From Flavobacteriales bacterium (GTDB lineage Bacteria; Bacteroidota; Bacteroidia; Flavobacteriales_G; Salibacteraceae): DNA of 64,000 nt. The stretch lies in NCBI GenBank assembly GCA_018660685.1, contig JABJJW010000012.1, positions 186,001 to 250,000 of the forward strand, written 5' to 3'. The notes beneath the pieces were generated by a model. That model was not told the origin of the DNA. It ran no database searches and was given only the letters and a program-made list of their open reading frames with translations. A program made the translations under genes and the position numbers. Shown piece by piece: positions 1 through 8,266 of this stretch (the first letter of the stretch is position 1; each line of letters opens with the position of its first letter).

Positions 1-143
1 TGAGTTCCAACTTGATTGGAACGCTTAGCGACAATGGTGATCGCTTCGTATAGATTTCCGCACTTCTCCTCCATTTTGTCAACATTTCTGGTAACAGCAC
101 TTGCTGGAGCTTCCAACTTTTGATAATCCTTCAATAAATCCAT
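1..143 (-). CDS. rpoZ: DNA-directed RNA polymerase omega subunit, 5' part only (runs off the window)
   Basis: Reading leftward from an ATG at 143, the 47 visible residues begin MDLLKDYQKLEAPASAVTRN and continue through EEKCGNLYEAITIVAKRSNQ. That is the pattern of the Bacteroidota omega subunit: a short acidic head, then the NxYEAixiixKRxNQ helix that wraps the beta-prime C terminus. Omega helps assemble and stabilise RNA polymerase. The gene begins 9 nt after the bamD stop, on the same strand, so the two are almost certainly co-transcribed, an order common in this phylum. The C-terminal half lies outside the window. Confidence 0.85.
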   Translation of the reverse strand, partial: MDLLKDYQKLEAPASAVTRNVDKMEEKCGNLYEAITIVAKRSNQVGT

Positions 144-152
144 ATGTATGCT

Positions 153-947
153 TTATGTGTCTCCCTTTTGCTTCTGAAGCGAATCGAACATCGACTCTGC
201 TTCCCTTAAATATTTGCTCTCTGGAAAACGGTCGACAAAAGTAACGTAAGCTTTCATAGCCTGATCAATTCTCTCATTTTTTTTGTCGTCTACGCTATTG
301 AAAGCCAAGAGATAACCGGCCTTGTATTCTAAGAACCAGCATTCCTCTTTGTGTTCGCTATAAGGATATTCCTTATTGAAGTTGGACAGTGCTTGTTGAG
401 CAGCACGGTAGCTCGATGTTTTATAGTACAACATTGACGCCCTGTAGTCCTTGTGTTCTAATTTACCTCTCAACTCATCCAACAGCATATTACAGCTATC
501 GATTCGTTTGCTATCTGGATAATCAATCGCAAATAGTTGGAAGGAGCGAATTGCCTTGTAAGTTTCGTTTTGATCGAGAGAAAACTTCGGAGACAACTGA
601 TAGTTACAATATGCAGCTAAAAATTCCGCTTCCTCCGCCATTTTTGAACTCGGGTAATTGCGATAGAATTGCTGAAATCGATGAGAGCCGAGCATATAAT
701 CTCTTAATAAGTAATCGCACTTGGCCTGGTAATAGGCAATCTTTTCCCCTTTTTCTGTTCCTCTGTAGGCTATGTTGAGTTCCTCAAAAAGTGGGTAGGC
801 TTTGGCGTATTTTCCGTCCTTATAGAACTCCAAGGCAGTATCGTATTTGTACTGCATGTCCGTGGATTTCAACACTTTCCTGTAATCAGAACAGGAAGAA
901 ATCAAGATCAAAGCCAAAAGCGCTGTCGCGAAAGAAATTCCTCTCAT
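153..947 (-). CDS. bamD: Outer membrane protein assembly factor BamD
   Basis: 264 residues. The N terminus is a lipoprotein signal (MRGISFATALLALILISSCS) with lipobox Cys about residue 19, so the mature protein is lipid-anchored to the inner face of the outer membrane. The rest is a run of tetratricopeptide-like helices (YKDGKYAKAYPLFEELN, DYMLGSHRFQQFYRNYP, YRAAQQALSNFNKEYP, KAYVTFVDRFPESKYLREAE), the five-TPR layout of BamD/YfiO. BamD acts with BamA to fold outer-membrane barrels. Length fits the family. It is the first gene of an operon with rpoZ. Sure of the family; the partner BamA is not in the window, although the BamA paralogue TamL is, at about 16 kb. Confidence 0.9.
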   Translation of the reverse strand: MRGISFATALLALILISSCSDYRKVLKSTDMQYKYDTALEFYKDGKYAKAYPLFEELNIAYRGTEKGEKIAYYQAKCDYLLRDYMLGSHRFQQFYRNYPSSKMAEEAEFLAAYCNYQLSPKFSLDQNETYKAIRSFQLFAIDYPDSKRIDSCNMLLDELRGKLEHKDYRASMLYYKTSSYRAAQQALSNFNKEYPYSEHKEECWFLEYKAGYLLAFNSVDDKKNERIDQAMKAYVTFVDRFPESKYLREAESMFDSLQKQKGDT

Positions 948-1041
948 AAAGCGTGCAAAACTAATGCTCTTACTGACTTATAGCTGTTAATAAGTGCTTC
1001 TTAGTCTAGACATTATTAATAGCCTTGATTTAAGTTAATAT

Positions 1042-1049
1042 TAAATTTG
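1042..1049 (+). promoter_or_regulatory. Bacteroidota -7 element TAAATTTG upstream of the SPT-like gene
   Basis: TAAATTTG matches TAnnTTTG, the -7 element of the Bacteroidota primary sigma factor. It lies 25 nt before the chosen ATG at 1074, which places transcription start near 1055 and argues against translation from 1047, inside the element. Confidence 0.6.
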
Positions 1050-1073
1050 CAGCACAGACTGAATCTGCGATTT

Positions 1074-2318
1074 ATGAGGGATATTTTCGAGAAAATCAGG
1101 GAGAACAAAGGTCCATTAGGTCAATACTCTCAAGTAGGACATGGTTACTTTTTCTTCCCTAAGCTAGAAGGTCCAATTGGCAATAAGATGAAATTCAGGG
1201 GCAAGGACGCCCTTACCTGGAGTCTCAATAATTATTTAGGACTGGCCAATCATCCAGAAGTAAGAGAAGCTGATGCGAAAGCGGCTGAAGAGTGGGGATT
1301 GGCTTATCCAATGGGCGCTCGTATGATGTCCGGAAACTCAAATCAGCATGAGGAGCTCGAAGCAGAGCTCACCTCTTTCGTTAATAAAGAAGATACCATC
1401 CTCTTGAACTATGGATATCAAGGCATGTCATCGTCCATTGATGCATTGGTTGATCGGAATGATGTAATCGTTTATGACAGTGAGTCGCATGCTTGTATCA
1501 TGGATGGAATGCGAATGCACATCGGAAAACGATTTGTTTATAAGCACAACGACATGGAAAGCCTCAGGGCTCAGCTTGCAAGAGCAACAAAGCTTGTAGC
1601 AGATACCACTGGAGGAATTTTGGTCATTACCGAAGGAGTTTTCGGCATGGCCGGAGATCAAGGTCTTCTAAAAGAAATAGTAGATCTGAAATCTGATTTT
1701 GATTTCAGACTTTTCGTTGATGATGCTCACGGAATCGGAACTTTAGGTCCGACTGGCGCAGGCACAGGTGAAGAACAAGGTTGCATGGACGGAATTGACG
1801 TCTACTTTGGCACCTTCGCCAAATCATTTTCACTCATCGGCGGCTTCATCTCGAGTGAAGAAAAAGTCATTGAGTACTTGCGGTACAATACGAGGTCTCA
1901 AATTTTCGCTAAGTCACTGCCAATGCCGCTAGTGATTGGTGCGCTGAAGCGCCTTGAGTTAATGCGAACACAACCTGAGCACAAAGAAAATCTATGGAAG
2001 ATCGTCAACCTCTTACAAGGCAAGCTTCGTGAGAACGGTTTTAATCTCGGGAGAACAAACTCGTGTGTCACACCTGTCTTCTTGAACGGAGGCCCATTTG
2101 AGGCAGCGAATGTCATTCTCGATCTACGAGAAAATCATGGCATCTTCTGTTCCATGGTCGTTTATCCTGTAGTACCGAAAGACACCATCATGCTTCGCTT
2201 GATACCGACCGCGGTCCATACGGAAGAAGATGTGAATTACACCATTGAAATCTTCACTCAGATAAAGAAGAAATTAGAAGACGGATTCTACGCCAAAGAC
2301 AAGATTGTCTACGAATAG
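1074..2318 (+). CDS. Alpha-oxoamine synthase family PLP enzyme, serine palmitoyltransferase-like
   Basis: About 414 residues from ATG 1074. An upstream in-frame start at 1047 would begin inside the promoter element, and MRDIFEKIRENKGPLGQYSQ is the usual family head. Fold-type I PLP motifs are in order: a glycine-rich GYQGM, ESHACIMDG (His stacking on PLP), DDAHGIGTLG (Asp pairing with the pyridine ring) and the Schiff-base lysine in TFAKSFSLIGG. The family condenses an amino acid with an acyl-CoA. In Bacteroidota this subtype is usually the serine palmitoyltransferase that makes 3-ketodihydrosphinganine for sphingolipids, but glycine C-acetyltransferase (Kbl) and 8-amino-7-oxononanoate synthase are close relatives. 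Monocistronic, with a terminator just downstream. Family certain; substrate inferred. Confidence 0.82.
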   Translation: MRDIFEKIRENKGPLGQYSQVGHGYFFFPKLEGPIGNKMKFRGKDALTWSLNNYLGLANHPEVREADAKAAEEWGLAYPMGARMMSGNSNQHEELEAELTSFVNKEDTILLNYGYQGMSSSIDALVDRNDVIVYDSESHACIMDGMRMHIGKRFVYKHNDMESLRAQLARATKLVADTTGGILVITEGVFGMAGDQGLLKEIVDLKSDFDFRLFVDDAHGIGTLGPTGAGTGEEQGCMDGIDVYFGTFAKSFSLIGGFISSEEKVIEYLRYNTRSQIFAKSLPMPLVIGALKRLELMRTQPEHKENLWKIVNLLQGKLRENGFNLGRTNSCVTPVFLNGGPFEAANVILDLRENHGIFCSMVVYPVVPKDTIMLRLIPTAVHTEEDVNYTIEIFTQIKKKLEDGFYAKDKIVYE

Positions 2319-2336
2319 AATCGGATACTACTTTTG

Positions 2337-2362
2337 AAGGGGTCGAAATCGGCCCCTTTTTT
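2337..2362 (+). terminator. Rho-independent terminator after the SPT-like gene
   Basis: A GGGGTCG / CGGCCCC stem with an AAAT loop (one G-T pair), followed by six T residues, 18 nt after the stop codon at 2318. Confidence 0.85.
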
Positions 2363-2385
2363 ATTGAATTAATGCACCGAAAAAT

Positions 2386-3252
2386 ATGAGAACAATTACT
2401 AGCACAATTATACTTTCTGCACTCCTCTCTCTCGGAGTCAGTGCCCAAAACCTTCCTAAACCAAGTCCTGATGCGACTGTTGAACAACGCGTTGGAATGA
2501 CCGATGTTTCCATTACATATTCACGTCCTGGCGTAAAGGACCGAGCAATCTGGGGTGATCTAGTTGCTTACGACGAAATATGGCGAGCTGGCGCTAATAA
2601 AGCAACAAAAGTGAGTTTCAGCACTCCAGTCAAAGTGGATGGAGTAGAATTGGCTGCCGGTGATTATTCACTTTTTATTATCCCTTCGAAAGAAGAGGCA
2701 TGGACAGTGATTTTCAATAACAATACAGAACTATGGGGCACCGGTGACTATAAACAAGAGGAAGATGCACTTCGCATTAAGGTCAAAGCCTCTACAACAA
2801 CATATGCCACAGAGCGACTAGAATATCACTTCACTCAAGTAAATATGATTGACGCAGTACTTTCTCTTGACTGGGCGATGATTCAATTGAACTTGAACAT
2901 TACCACAGAACCTAAGGAAATGATCAGCGCTGAGATTGATCGAGCACTCAATGAGGCTGAAGAAGATAAGAAGTGGAGAGTGTACAGAAATGCGGCTCAT
3001 TATGCTGGCGATGCTGACATGGTAGAACAAGGTCTTAAATGGATGGAAGAGTCTCTCAAATTGCACCAAGATAGCTGGTACAGCTATTGGGTTTATGCTG
3101 AGCTTCTTGCTGATAATGGCAACTATGAAAAAGCCATCGAGCAAGCAAACGTGTCCATTAAAAAAGGGAAAGAATGGTCGGTTGAAAACGAGAAGCCATT
3201 CAAGTACGAAGATGATCTTAACGAGGATATCCAAAAGTGGAGTACGAAGTAA
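2386..3252 (+). CDS. DUF2911 family secreted protein with C-terminal TPR helices
   Basis: 288 residues with a Sec signal peptide (MRTITSTIILSALLSLGVSA, cut before QNLPKPSPDA). Residues about 25-160 carry the DUF2911 signature: SPDATVEQRVGMTDVSITYS, RPGVKDRAIWGDLVAYDEIWRAGAN, AGDYSLFIIPSKEEAWTVIFN. After it comes a helical segment (MVEQGLKWMEESLKLHQ, NYEKAIEQANVSIKKGKE) resembling one to two TPRs. DUF2911 proteins are abundant periplasmic proteins in Bacteroidota with no established activity. It stands alone between two terminators. Family confident, function unknown. Confidence 0.85.
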   Translation: MRTITSTIILSALLSLGVSAQNLPKPSPDATVEQRVGMTDVSITYSRPGVKDRAIWGDLVAYDEIWRAGANKATKVSFSTPVKVDGVELAAGDYSLFIIPSKEEAWTVIFNNNTELWGTGDYKQEEDALRIKVKASTTTYATERLEYHFTQVNMIDAVLSLDWAMIQLNLNITTEPKEMISAEIDRALNEAEEDKKWRVYRNAAHYAGDADMVEQGLKWMEESLKLHQDSWYSYWVYAELLADNGNYEKAIEQANVSIKKGKEWSVENEKPFKYEDDLNEDIQKWSTK

Positions 3253-3270
3253 TCCGGCATTAAAAACAAA

Positions 3271-3307
3271 AAAAAGCCCCGTCTGAGATTCAGATGGGGC
3301 TTTTTTT
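3271..3307. terminator. Bidirectional terminator between DUF2911 and FKBP genes
   Basis: An 11-bp stem GCCCCGTCTGA / TCAGATGGGGC (one G-T pair) with loop GAT, an A-run before it and a T-run after it. It can terminate both the plus-strand DUF2911 gene and the minus-strand FKBP/DjlA operon that converge here. Confidence 0.9.
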
Positions 3308-3326
3308 ATTTCGTGCTCGAATGAAT

Positions 3327-4103
3327 TTACTCAAATGATATGAGCTCCACTTCAAATATCAATACTTCGCCTGGAGCGATGGATTGACCTGCTCCCCTAT
3401 CTCCGTAAGCCAAATTACTGGGGATGTAAAACTTATACTTTGAGCCCAATGGCATCAGCTGCAATCCTTCAGTCCATCCTTTTATAACTTGGTTTAATCC
3501 AAAGCTTGCTGGTTTCCCTCGCTGGACGGAACTATCGAAAACAGATCCATCCAATTTGGTACCGTGATAGTGTACGGTTACTTTGCTTTCGGCTGTGGGT
3601 TTCGCACCTTCCCCTTGCTTGAGAACTTCATACTGAAGGCCGCTCTCTGTTGTTTTCACTTCTTCACGTTCAGAATTCTTCTTTAAGAATTTCGCGCCTT
3701 CATCCTTTTTAGCCTGTGCTTTTTTCTGTGAGATTTCCATCATATAATCATTGATAAATTTTTGAGCTTCGACGTTCGTCATCAATCCGGGTTTCTGCTC
3801 GAGTGCTGAAGACATGGCTTGCATGAATGCTCCAAGATCCATCCCTCCCAACTCTTGCATTCGAAAACTTTCTCCAATTGAAATACCATACGCGTAACTC
3901 ATCTTAGTATTTGGGTCGTCAAGGTTTACCTCACCTCCCATTATCGCCTTGGCCTGTTCTTGGTTTTGGATTATTTGATTTAGCAAGGTGTTTACTTCCT
4001 TTTGGCTCTCGATTATTTGATCTTGCTTTTCACCAGATGGCTTTTGTGCCATTGTAAGCATTGAGATAAGCAAAGCGTTTACGAGTAAAATACTCCGTTT
4101 CAT
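3327..4103 (-). CDS. FKBP-type peptidyl-prolyl cis-trans isomerase, Mip/FkpA-like
   Basis: 258 residues. An N-terminal signal peptide (MKRSILLVNALLISMLTMAQ) is followed by a helical dimerisation domain (about 60-135, with KMSYAYGISIGESFRMQ typical of FKBP_N) and a C-terminal FKBP domain (about 155-258: TVHYHGTKLDGSVFDSS, VIKGWTEGLQLMPLGSKYKF, IPSNLAYGDRGAG, IAPGEVLIFEVELISF). The binding-pocket residues Y, F, D, W and Y are present. It catalyses proline isomerisation and chaperones envelope proteins in the periplasm. The start is 6 nt after the DjlA-like gene stop on the same strand, so the two form an operon. Confidence 0.92.
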   Translation of the reverse strand: MKRSILLVNALLISMLTMAQKPSGEKQDQIIESQKEVNTLLNQIIQNQEQAKAIMGGEVNLDDPNTKMSYAYGISIGESFRMQELGGMDLGAFMQAMSSALEQKPGLMTNVEAQKFINDYMMEISQKKAQAKKDEGAKFLKKNSEREEVKTTESGLQYEVLKQGEGAKPTAESKVTVHYHGTKLDGSVFDSSVQRGKPASFGLNQVIKGWTEGLQLMPLGSKYKFYIPSNLAYGDRGAGQSIAPGEVLIFEVELISFE

Positions 4104-4109
4104 TGATCT

Positions 4110-4832
4110 TTATTTTGATAGTTTGTCATATGCCTCTTGAACCTGCCTGAATTTCTCAATGGCCGCACTACTCACTTCATCACCAACATCACCGAGACGA
4201 TCTGGGTGATATTTCTTGGCCATTTTTCTGTAGGCCTTTTTGATTTCTTCCTGCGTAGCACCAGGCTCAATTTCTAAGATGCGATAATACCGATTTCTAT
4301 CCGTCTCAAACATGGCCCCCATTGACCTTAGATCTTGAGGGTTCACATTTAGATTTCGAGCAATGTTCTTTATTGTATCAATTTCAGATTGATGTAATTC
4401 TCCATCTGAATTGGCAATTCCGAGAAGAAAGTGGATGAGCTCGAGCCGCTGTGGGTGGCTCATATGAGATCTGATCTGTGCGCAAACTGGCGTAAGATTG
4501 ATATCTCGATTGAGAATGTCCTTTAGTACTACGAGTAGCTCATTGGTTTTCTGATCACCGTACTGAGCTCGCAAGAATTGTTTGACATAATTAAGTTCTG
4601 ATTTCAGGACTCTATTATCAGCTTTCATCACCGCCGCAGACAAGACGAGAAAGCTGAGTGCAAAATCTCCGGGTCTCGTCGAATGCCCTTGGGTTCTCCC
4701 ATCGGTGTACTTCGCATCAAGCGTGGCATTGTCTAACAAATAGCCTAATGAAAACCCAACCAAACCGCCAATTGGCCCACCGAATGCCCATCCTAAAGCT
4801 CCGCCTAACCATTTTCCATACTTCTTAGCCAT
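4110..4832 (-). CDS. TerB and J-domain co-chaperone, DjlA-like
   Basis: 240 residues. A glycine-rich hydrophobic N terminus (residues 5-35, [20 protein letters not shown]) probably inserts into the membrane. A TerB-like helical domain spans about 55-165 ([39 protein letters not shown]), and a C-terminal J domain about 178-240 holds the invariant HPD motif in [10 protein letters not shown]. This is the DjlA order of membrane anchor, TerB, J domain. J proteins stimulate the DnaK ATPase. First gene of an operon with the periplasmic FKBP isomerase, so both serve protein folding, though on opposite sides of the membrane. Confidence 0.88.
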   Translation of the reverse strand: MAKKYGKWLGGALGWAFGGPIGGLVGFSLGYLLDNATLDAKYTDGRTQGHSTRPGDFALSFLVLSAAVMKADNRVLKSELNYVKQFLRAQYGDQKTNELLVVLKDILNRDINLTPVCAQIRSHMSHPQRLELIHFLLGIANSDGELHQSEIDTIKNIARNLNVNPQDLRSMGAMFETDRNRYYRILEIEPGATQEEIKKAYRKMAKKYHPDRLGDVGDEVSSAAIEKFRQVQEAYDKLSK

Positions 4833-4881
4833 ACAATGCCGCCAAAATTAAATCATTAAAATTGCTGTAAATCCCTTCGAA

Positions 4882-5310
4882 TTGCCTCAAGTCTACAAGA
4901 TCATTCCTCCTGGCATCCCTTCTGCGGGTAGATACTATTTCACCACCGAATCGGGGGTAAAGTACGAGGTTCGTTTTGGACGAAAGCAGAATAATGTACT
5001 GTCGGTCAACATTGTGTTCGGAGTGTTAAACGATGAGTACGAAGGGGAGGAATACGTTTTGACAAATAGAGGTGAGTTTTACTCCGTCATGGCAACGATT
5101 GAAAAGATCATCGAAGATTTTCGGAGTAACAACGCCAATGTACACACGTTTGAATTTGCTGGAGAGCCTGTCTCAAAGAGGCCCAAATCCAACGCTCCGA
5201 CCAAACGAACCAAGGTCTACATGAAGTGGGCGGTAAAGATTTTTTCTGCTGACCAATGGAAGATTACACAGGTTGGAAATAAGGTTACAATTAAAAGATT
5301 GCGGAGCTGA
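4882..5310 (+). CDS. Conserved-looking hypothetical protein, non-ATG start
   Basis: 142 residues from a TTG at 4882. The frame is open back to 4852 but contains no ATG; the N-terminal reading (ELPQVYKIIPPGIPSAGRYY) suggests TTG 4882 or an ATT slightly upstream. No signal peptide or membrane segment. The sequence is mixed alpha/beta with a basic C-terminal stretch (SKRPKSNAPTKRTKVYMKWA, KVTIKRLRS). Not recognised. It lies divergent from the DjlA-like gene, 49 nt away, and 58 nt before tRNA-Ser. Good codon pattern and length support a real gene; function unknown. Confidence 0.6.
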   Translation: MPQVYKIIPPGIPSAGRYYFTTESGVKYEVRFGRKQNNVLSVNIVFGVLNDEYEGEEYVLTNRGEFYSVMATIEKIIEDFRSNNANVHTFEFAGEPVSKRPKSNAPTKRTKVYMKWAVKIFSADQWKITQVGNKVTIKRLRS

Positions 5311-5340
5311 TTGACGTAGTAGGTTAATCTTCTATTTTTG
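5311..5340 (+). promoter_or_regulatory. Promoter of tRNA-Ser: TTG(-33) and TATTTTTG(-7)
   Basis: TTG at 5311-5313 and TATTTTTG at 5333-5340, separated by 19 nt, fit the Bacteroidota -33/-7 pattern. The tRNA starts 28 nt downstream of the -7 box. Confidence 0.6.
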
Positions 5341-5368
5341 CGCTCCATTTCGGATTTATGATCCAATC

Positions 5369-5456
<88 letters not shown>

Positions 5457-5461
5457 AGCAC

Positions 5462-5503
5462 AAAAGCGTAATTGACTTATTCATAGTTGGTTACGCTTTT
5501 TTC
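5462..5503 (+). terminator. Terminator after tRNA-Ser
   Basis: AAAGCGTAA pairs with TTACGCTTT across a 19-nt loop, followed by a T-run. The same AAAAGCGTAA stem core recurs after ssrA at 29383. Confidence 0.75.
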
Positions 5504-5703
5504 GTTTGTGATTAAGTCAACCAATAGTCAGTATTTCCTCACCTCTTAGTTCCATAATTGATGGAGTGCTGTTTTAGAATACTGTATCATCGATCTTAGG
5601 GGAAGCAAGTGCTGATATGTATAATACACTGATATAGTGAACATTATCAGTTAGGCAAGAGTTCTTCAGCCCCATCTGACGTTTAATCCCCATATACTTG
5701 ATT

Positions 5704-6008
5704 TTAAGTAGGTAGAGAAGGCATTGAATCTTCATAAATTGTCCCACACATTACATAGAGGTTGAGACAGTCTTCAACCAGTTCTCTCTCAACTGATTCT
5801 AGCTTTTTCCAAGCTCCTCTATTGAGTGAGGCTTTTTGAGGGACTATGTTCGAATAGTAGTTGACTTCATGCCATCTTTCATATCCATCGAATGAACCTA
5901 GTGGAGCCATATGCCCTCGGTCAAACTTTAAAGCTCCGTATGCTCCTCTATAGTCATCTGGACTAGGCTCCAAGGTTAGCGAATCATCAAGCTTAGGATC
6001 AGCCTTTG
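5704..6008 (-). pseudogene. DNA/RNA non-specific endonuclease fragment (both ends missing)
   Basis: The minus frame encodes the core of a beta-beta-alpha-metal NUC1-type nuclease: FDRGHMAPLGSF holds the DRGH catalytic motif and its His, and NYYSNIVPQKASLNRGAWKK holds the metal-binding Asn segment. Normal family members are about 220-280 residues. Here only about 100 remain: the head is replaced by antisense of another remnant at about 6005, and the frame stops right after NLYVMCGTIYED, where another 60-90 residues are expected. Presumably inactive. It lies in the scar between tRNA-Ser and the T9SS cargo gene. Confidence 0.7.
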
Positions 6009-6103
6009 AGATTGATGATCGCCCACACCTGGCTATCATGCCGCCCGATTATCACCACGATGATCCAAACGCAAGAGAAGAATTCTGGATTCCTGTGAAG
6101 TGA
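6002..6103 (+). pseudogene. C-terminal remnant, possibly a GyrI-like effector-binding protein
   Basis: On the plus strand a frame ending in TGA at 6101-6103 reads AFEIDDRPHLAIMPPDYHHD and then PNAREEFWIPVK. The ending (acidic patch, then E-x-W-I-P-V-K) resembles the last beta strand of GyrI-like/AraC effector-binding domains. There is no start or upstream homologous region; the frame collides with the nuclease fragment at about 6005. Assignment is tentative, resting on one short motif. Confidence 0.35.
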
Positions 6104-6111
6104 AAATCAAA

Positions 6112-7848
6112 TTATCGTCTCAGGAGTTTAATGTAGCCTTTCTCCTCGACGCGCAATAAATATACGCCCGACGGTAGATCCGATATATTCAATTCCGTTA
6201 TTCCTGCTGAGAGCGATTCTGATCTCAACAACTGACCAAGCTGATTGAGAATGTCAATTGCGAGTTGATCCGATCCGCCATTCGAAATAATCAGATTCCC
6301 ATCAGAGGGGTTTGGATAAATTTTCAAAATTGATTGTTCCGGTAGCGCTATGCCTTCAGGAATAGGGGGATATATTTCTATTGTATCCGAGGAGGCACAT
6401 CCGTTAGTGTCCAAAATATTGAGCCAATAAATCCCTGGAGTGTTAATATTTATTTGATGAAATCCACTCCCTGTGGACCATTGATACGAACTCATATTTG
6501 CCGGCCCATTTAGTAACAATGTCCCTGTGGTTGGTAGGGATTGATTGACTCCAAGAGTGAAAAATGGAGTTGGATTCAATGCCATTACCGAATCAGTCAT
6601 GTGAGCAGCACACCCGTTAAGATCTGTGATGGAATAGGTATAATTCCCGTTTCCTAAATTGAAAACATCGGTTTGGATGGTCCCTGCTGAATCATCCCAC
6701 AATCCCGAATAGGGAGCAACGCCACCAATGATTGTTGTCCAAATTTCACCAATTTGCGATTCAGGGCAAGTGTTATGCTCAACGCTATCTAAGCCGATTT
6801 GTAGCAATTCTGGTTGGGCTAGATAATAGGTTTCCAAGACTTCACAACCATTCGAATCTGTCACGGTAATGGAATAGCTCCCAGATTGAATGGCGGTGAT
6901 TATGGAATCGATGGAACTCGTATTCCAACTATAAGAATAAGGTGATATTCCTCCATTCGCGGCTACAGACAGACTTCCGTTTGCATCCCCGAAGCATAAG
7001 GGTTCCTGATCGTTAAACGCTAGTATTAAACTATCTGGTTGAGTTATTGAAACGGTCGTATCATAACGACAGCCTGAAGAGTCTTCAATTGTAACCGTGT
7101 ACTGCCCAGCAGTCAATCCGCTAATATTCGTGACATTTGAATCTAAATTTGACCATTCCATAACATATGGCCCCAATGAACCGGTAATGCTAGCTGTAAT
7201 TGAGCCGTTCGTGTCTCCATAGCAGAGTAAACTAGTTGGAGTTACGGCATCTGGATATGGTAATTGGCATCCTTCATAATATACTTCAACCCTCGCAATC
7301 GAAGCAGAAGTGCTGGGCATCCACACTACGCTCGGTGCTTGGTTATTTAATGGCGAATTTGCATTTAGCTTGTACAGAGGTGTCGAGTAACCATTAATGC
7401 TGGTACTGTAATTTGAGCTAGATGCATTCGAGCATTGCCCCACGTTTGACGAGGCATTCCATCTAGAACCAATAATCCCGATATGATCACCACTGAGAAT
7501 GGGAATATTACATGGAACCGAATCTGCCGCAGTTGTATCTTGAATTAGAAACAGAACCGTGTAGTTCGTTGCTGGACTTGTTGATGCACCACCACCGGTA
7601 AATTTCAACACTGCAATGCTCTGGGGATTGAATGGGTTCATTGAATCATCAGGAACCTTTAAAGCTTTAATTGTGATATCAGCAGGAGCCGTGAACCACA
7701 TTCCATTTGTGGGACCATTTGTTACCGAACTCTCTGACGGAAGAGACATCCATCCAAGTGAAGTCTGTGCCACAAGCTCAAGAACGGACAAGTAAAAAAT
7801 AGAGATGACGAATAAGAATAATTTCATACTAGCAGGAATGTAGGACAA
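6112..7848 (-). CDS. Secreted T9SS cargo with SprB-type repeats and type A sorting domain
   Basis: 578 residues. A signal peptide (MSYIPASMKLFLFVISIFYL, probable cut after LVAQ) is followed by a beta-rich N-terminal domain (about 30-185). Two clear SprB-like repeats follow (CYGDTNGSITASITGSLGPY..SGLTAGQYTVTIEDSSGC and CFGDANGSLSVAANGGISPY..YSITVTDSNGC) with one or two degenerate copies up to about 420. The C terminus is a type A T9SS sorting domain (ILKIYPNPSDGNLIISNGG, LPSGVYLLRVEEKGYIKLL). SprB repeats occur in the gliding adhesin SprB and relatives, so a surface or released adhesive protein is likely. Transcribed alone. Confidence 0.85.
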   Translation of the reverse strand: MSYIPASMKLFLFVISIFYLSVLELVAQTSLGWMSLPSESSVTNGPTNGMWFTAPADITIKALKVPDDSMNPFNPQSIAVLKFTGGGASTSPATNYTVLFLIQDTTAADSVPCNIPILSGDHIGIIGSRWNASSNVGQCSNASSSNYSTSINGYSTPLYKLNANSPLNNQAPSVVWMPSTSASIARVEVYYEGCQLPYPDAVTPTSLLCYGDTNGSITASITGSLGPYVMEWSNLDSNVTNISGLTAGQYTVTIEDSSGCRYDTTVSITQPDSLILAFNDQEPLCFGDANGSLSVAANGGISPYSYSWNTSSIDSIITAIQSGSYSITVTDSNGCEVLETYYLAQPELLQIGLDSVEHNTCPESQIGEIWTTIIGGVAPYSGLWDDSAGTIQTDVFNLGNGNYTYSITDLNGCAAHMTDSVMALNPTPFFTLGVNQSLPTTGTLLLNGPANMSSYQWSTGSGFHQININTPGIYWLNILDTNGCASSDTIEIYPPIPEGIALPEQSILKIYPNPSDGNLIISNGGSDQLAIDILNQLGQLLRSESLSAGITELNISDLPSGVYLLRVEEKGYIKLLRR

Positions 7849-7930
7849 TATTACATCTAGAATTCAGCTTTCCAGCAAATAATACATCTCGACCGATATA
7901 TAGTATACTTTTCTTTCATTTGAAAGGTCC

Positions 7931-8266
7931 ATGAACATTTCGGCTAATATTTCAAAGCATCTCCTTGAAGTCCATTTTGGCGGAAATTGGACCGCATCAA
8001 ATATGAAGGACCAACTTTTAGATGTGAGTTGGGATGAAGCCAAGACACAAGTCCATGGATTGAACAACATTGCAACACTCACATACCACATTCATTATTA
8101 TGTTGAGATAGCAACAAAAGTCTTGGAAGGCGGTCCTGTTGAAGGTAATGACGTTCCGATCACGTCCATGGCTCGAGGTATAGAAATAGACATTCGACAA
8201 ATGCTTGAAGAAACCGATTTGCCCGAGCCGATGAAACCAGTTGGCGATTTTAAAATCCTGTACTAA
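7931..8266 (+). CDS. DinB-family protein, apparently truncated
   Basis: 111 residues. The first 80 (MNISANISKHLLEVHFGGNW, LLDVSWDEAKTQV, IATLTYHIHYYVEIATKVLE, GGP) follow a Bacteroidota DinB-like four-helix family that is normally about 150 residues with a final helix carrying a second metal-binding His cluster. After VLEGGPVEG the sequence departs from the family pattern and stops at 8266. Metal-binding His residues in HIHYY are present, but the last helices are missing. The stop codon overlaps the ATG of the next DinB gene (TAATG), so they are translationally coupled. It may be a degenerated or diverged gene. Confidence 0.6.
   Translation: MNISANISKHLLEVHFGGNWTASNMKDQLLDVSWDEAKTQVHGLNNIATLTYHIHYYVEIATKVLEGGPVEGNDVPITSMARGIEIDIRQMLEETDLPEPMKPVGDFKILY

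Noticed and set aside
389-778. 129-codon plus frame opposite bamD
   Set aside because: Antisense to bamD, no promoter; shadow.
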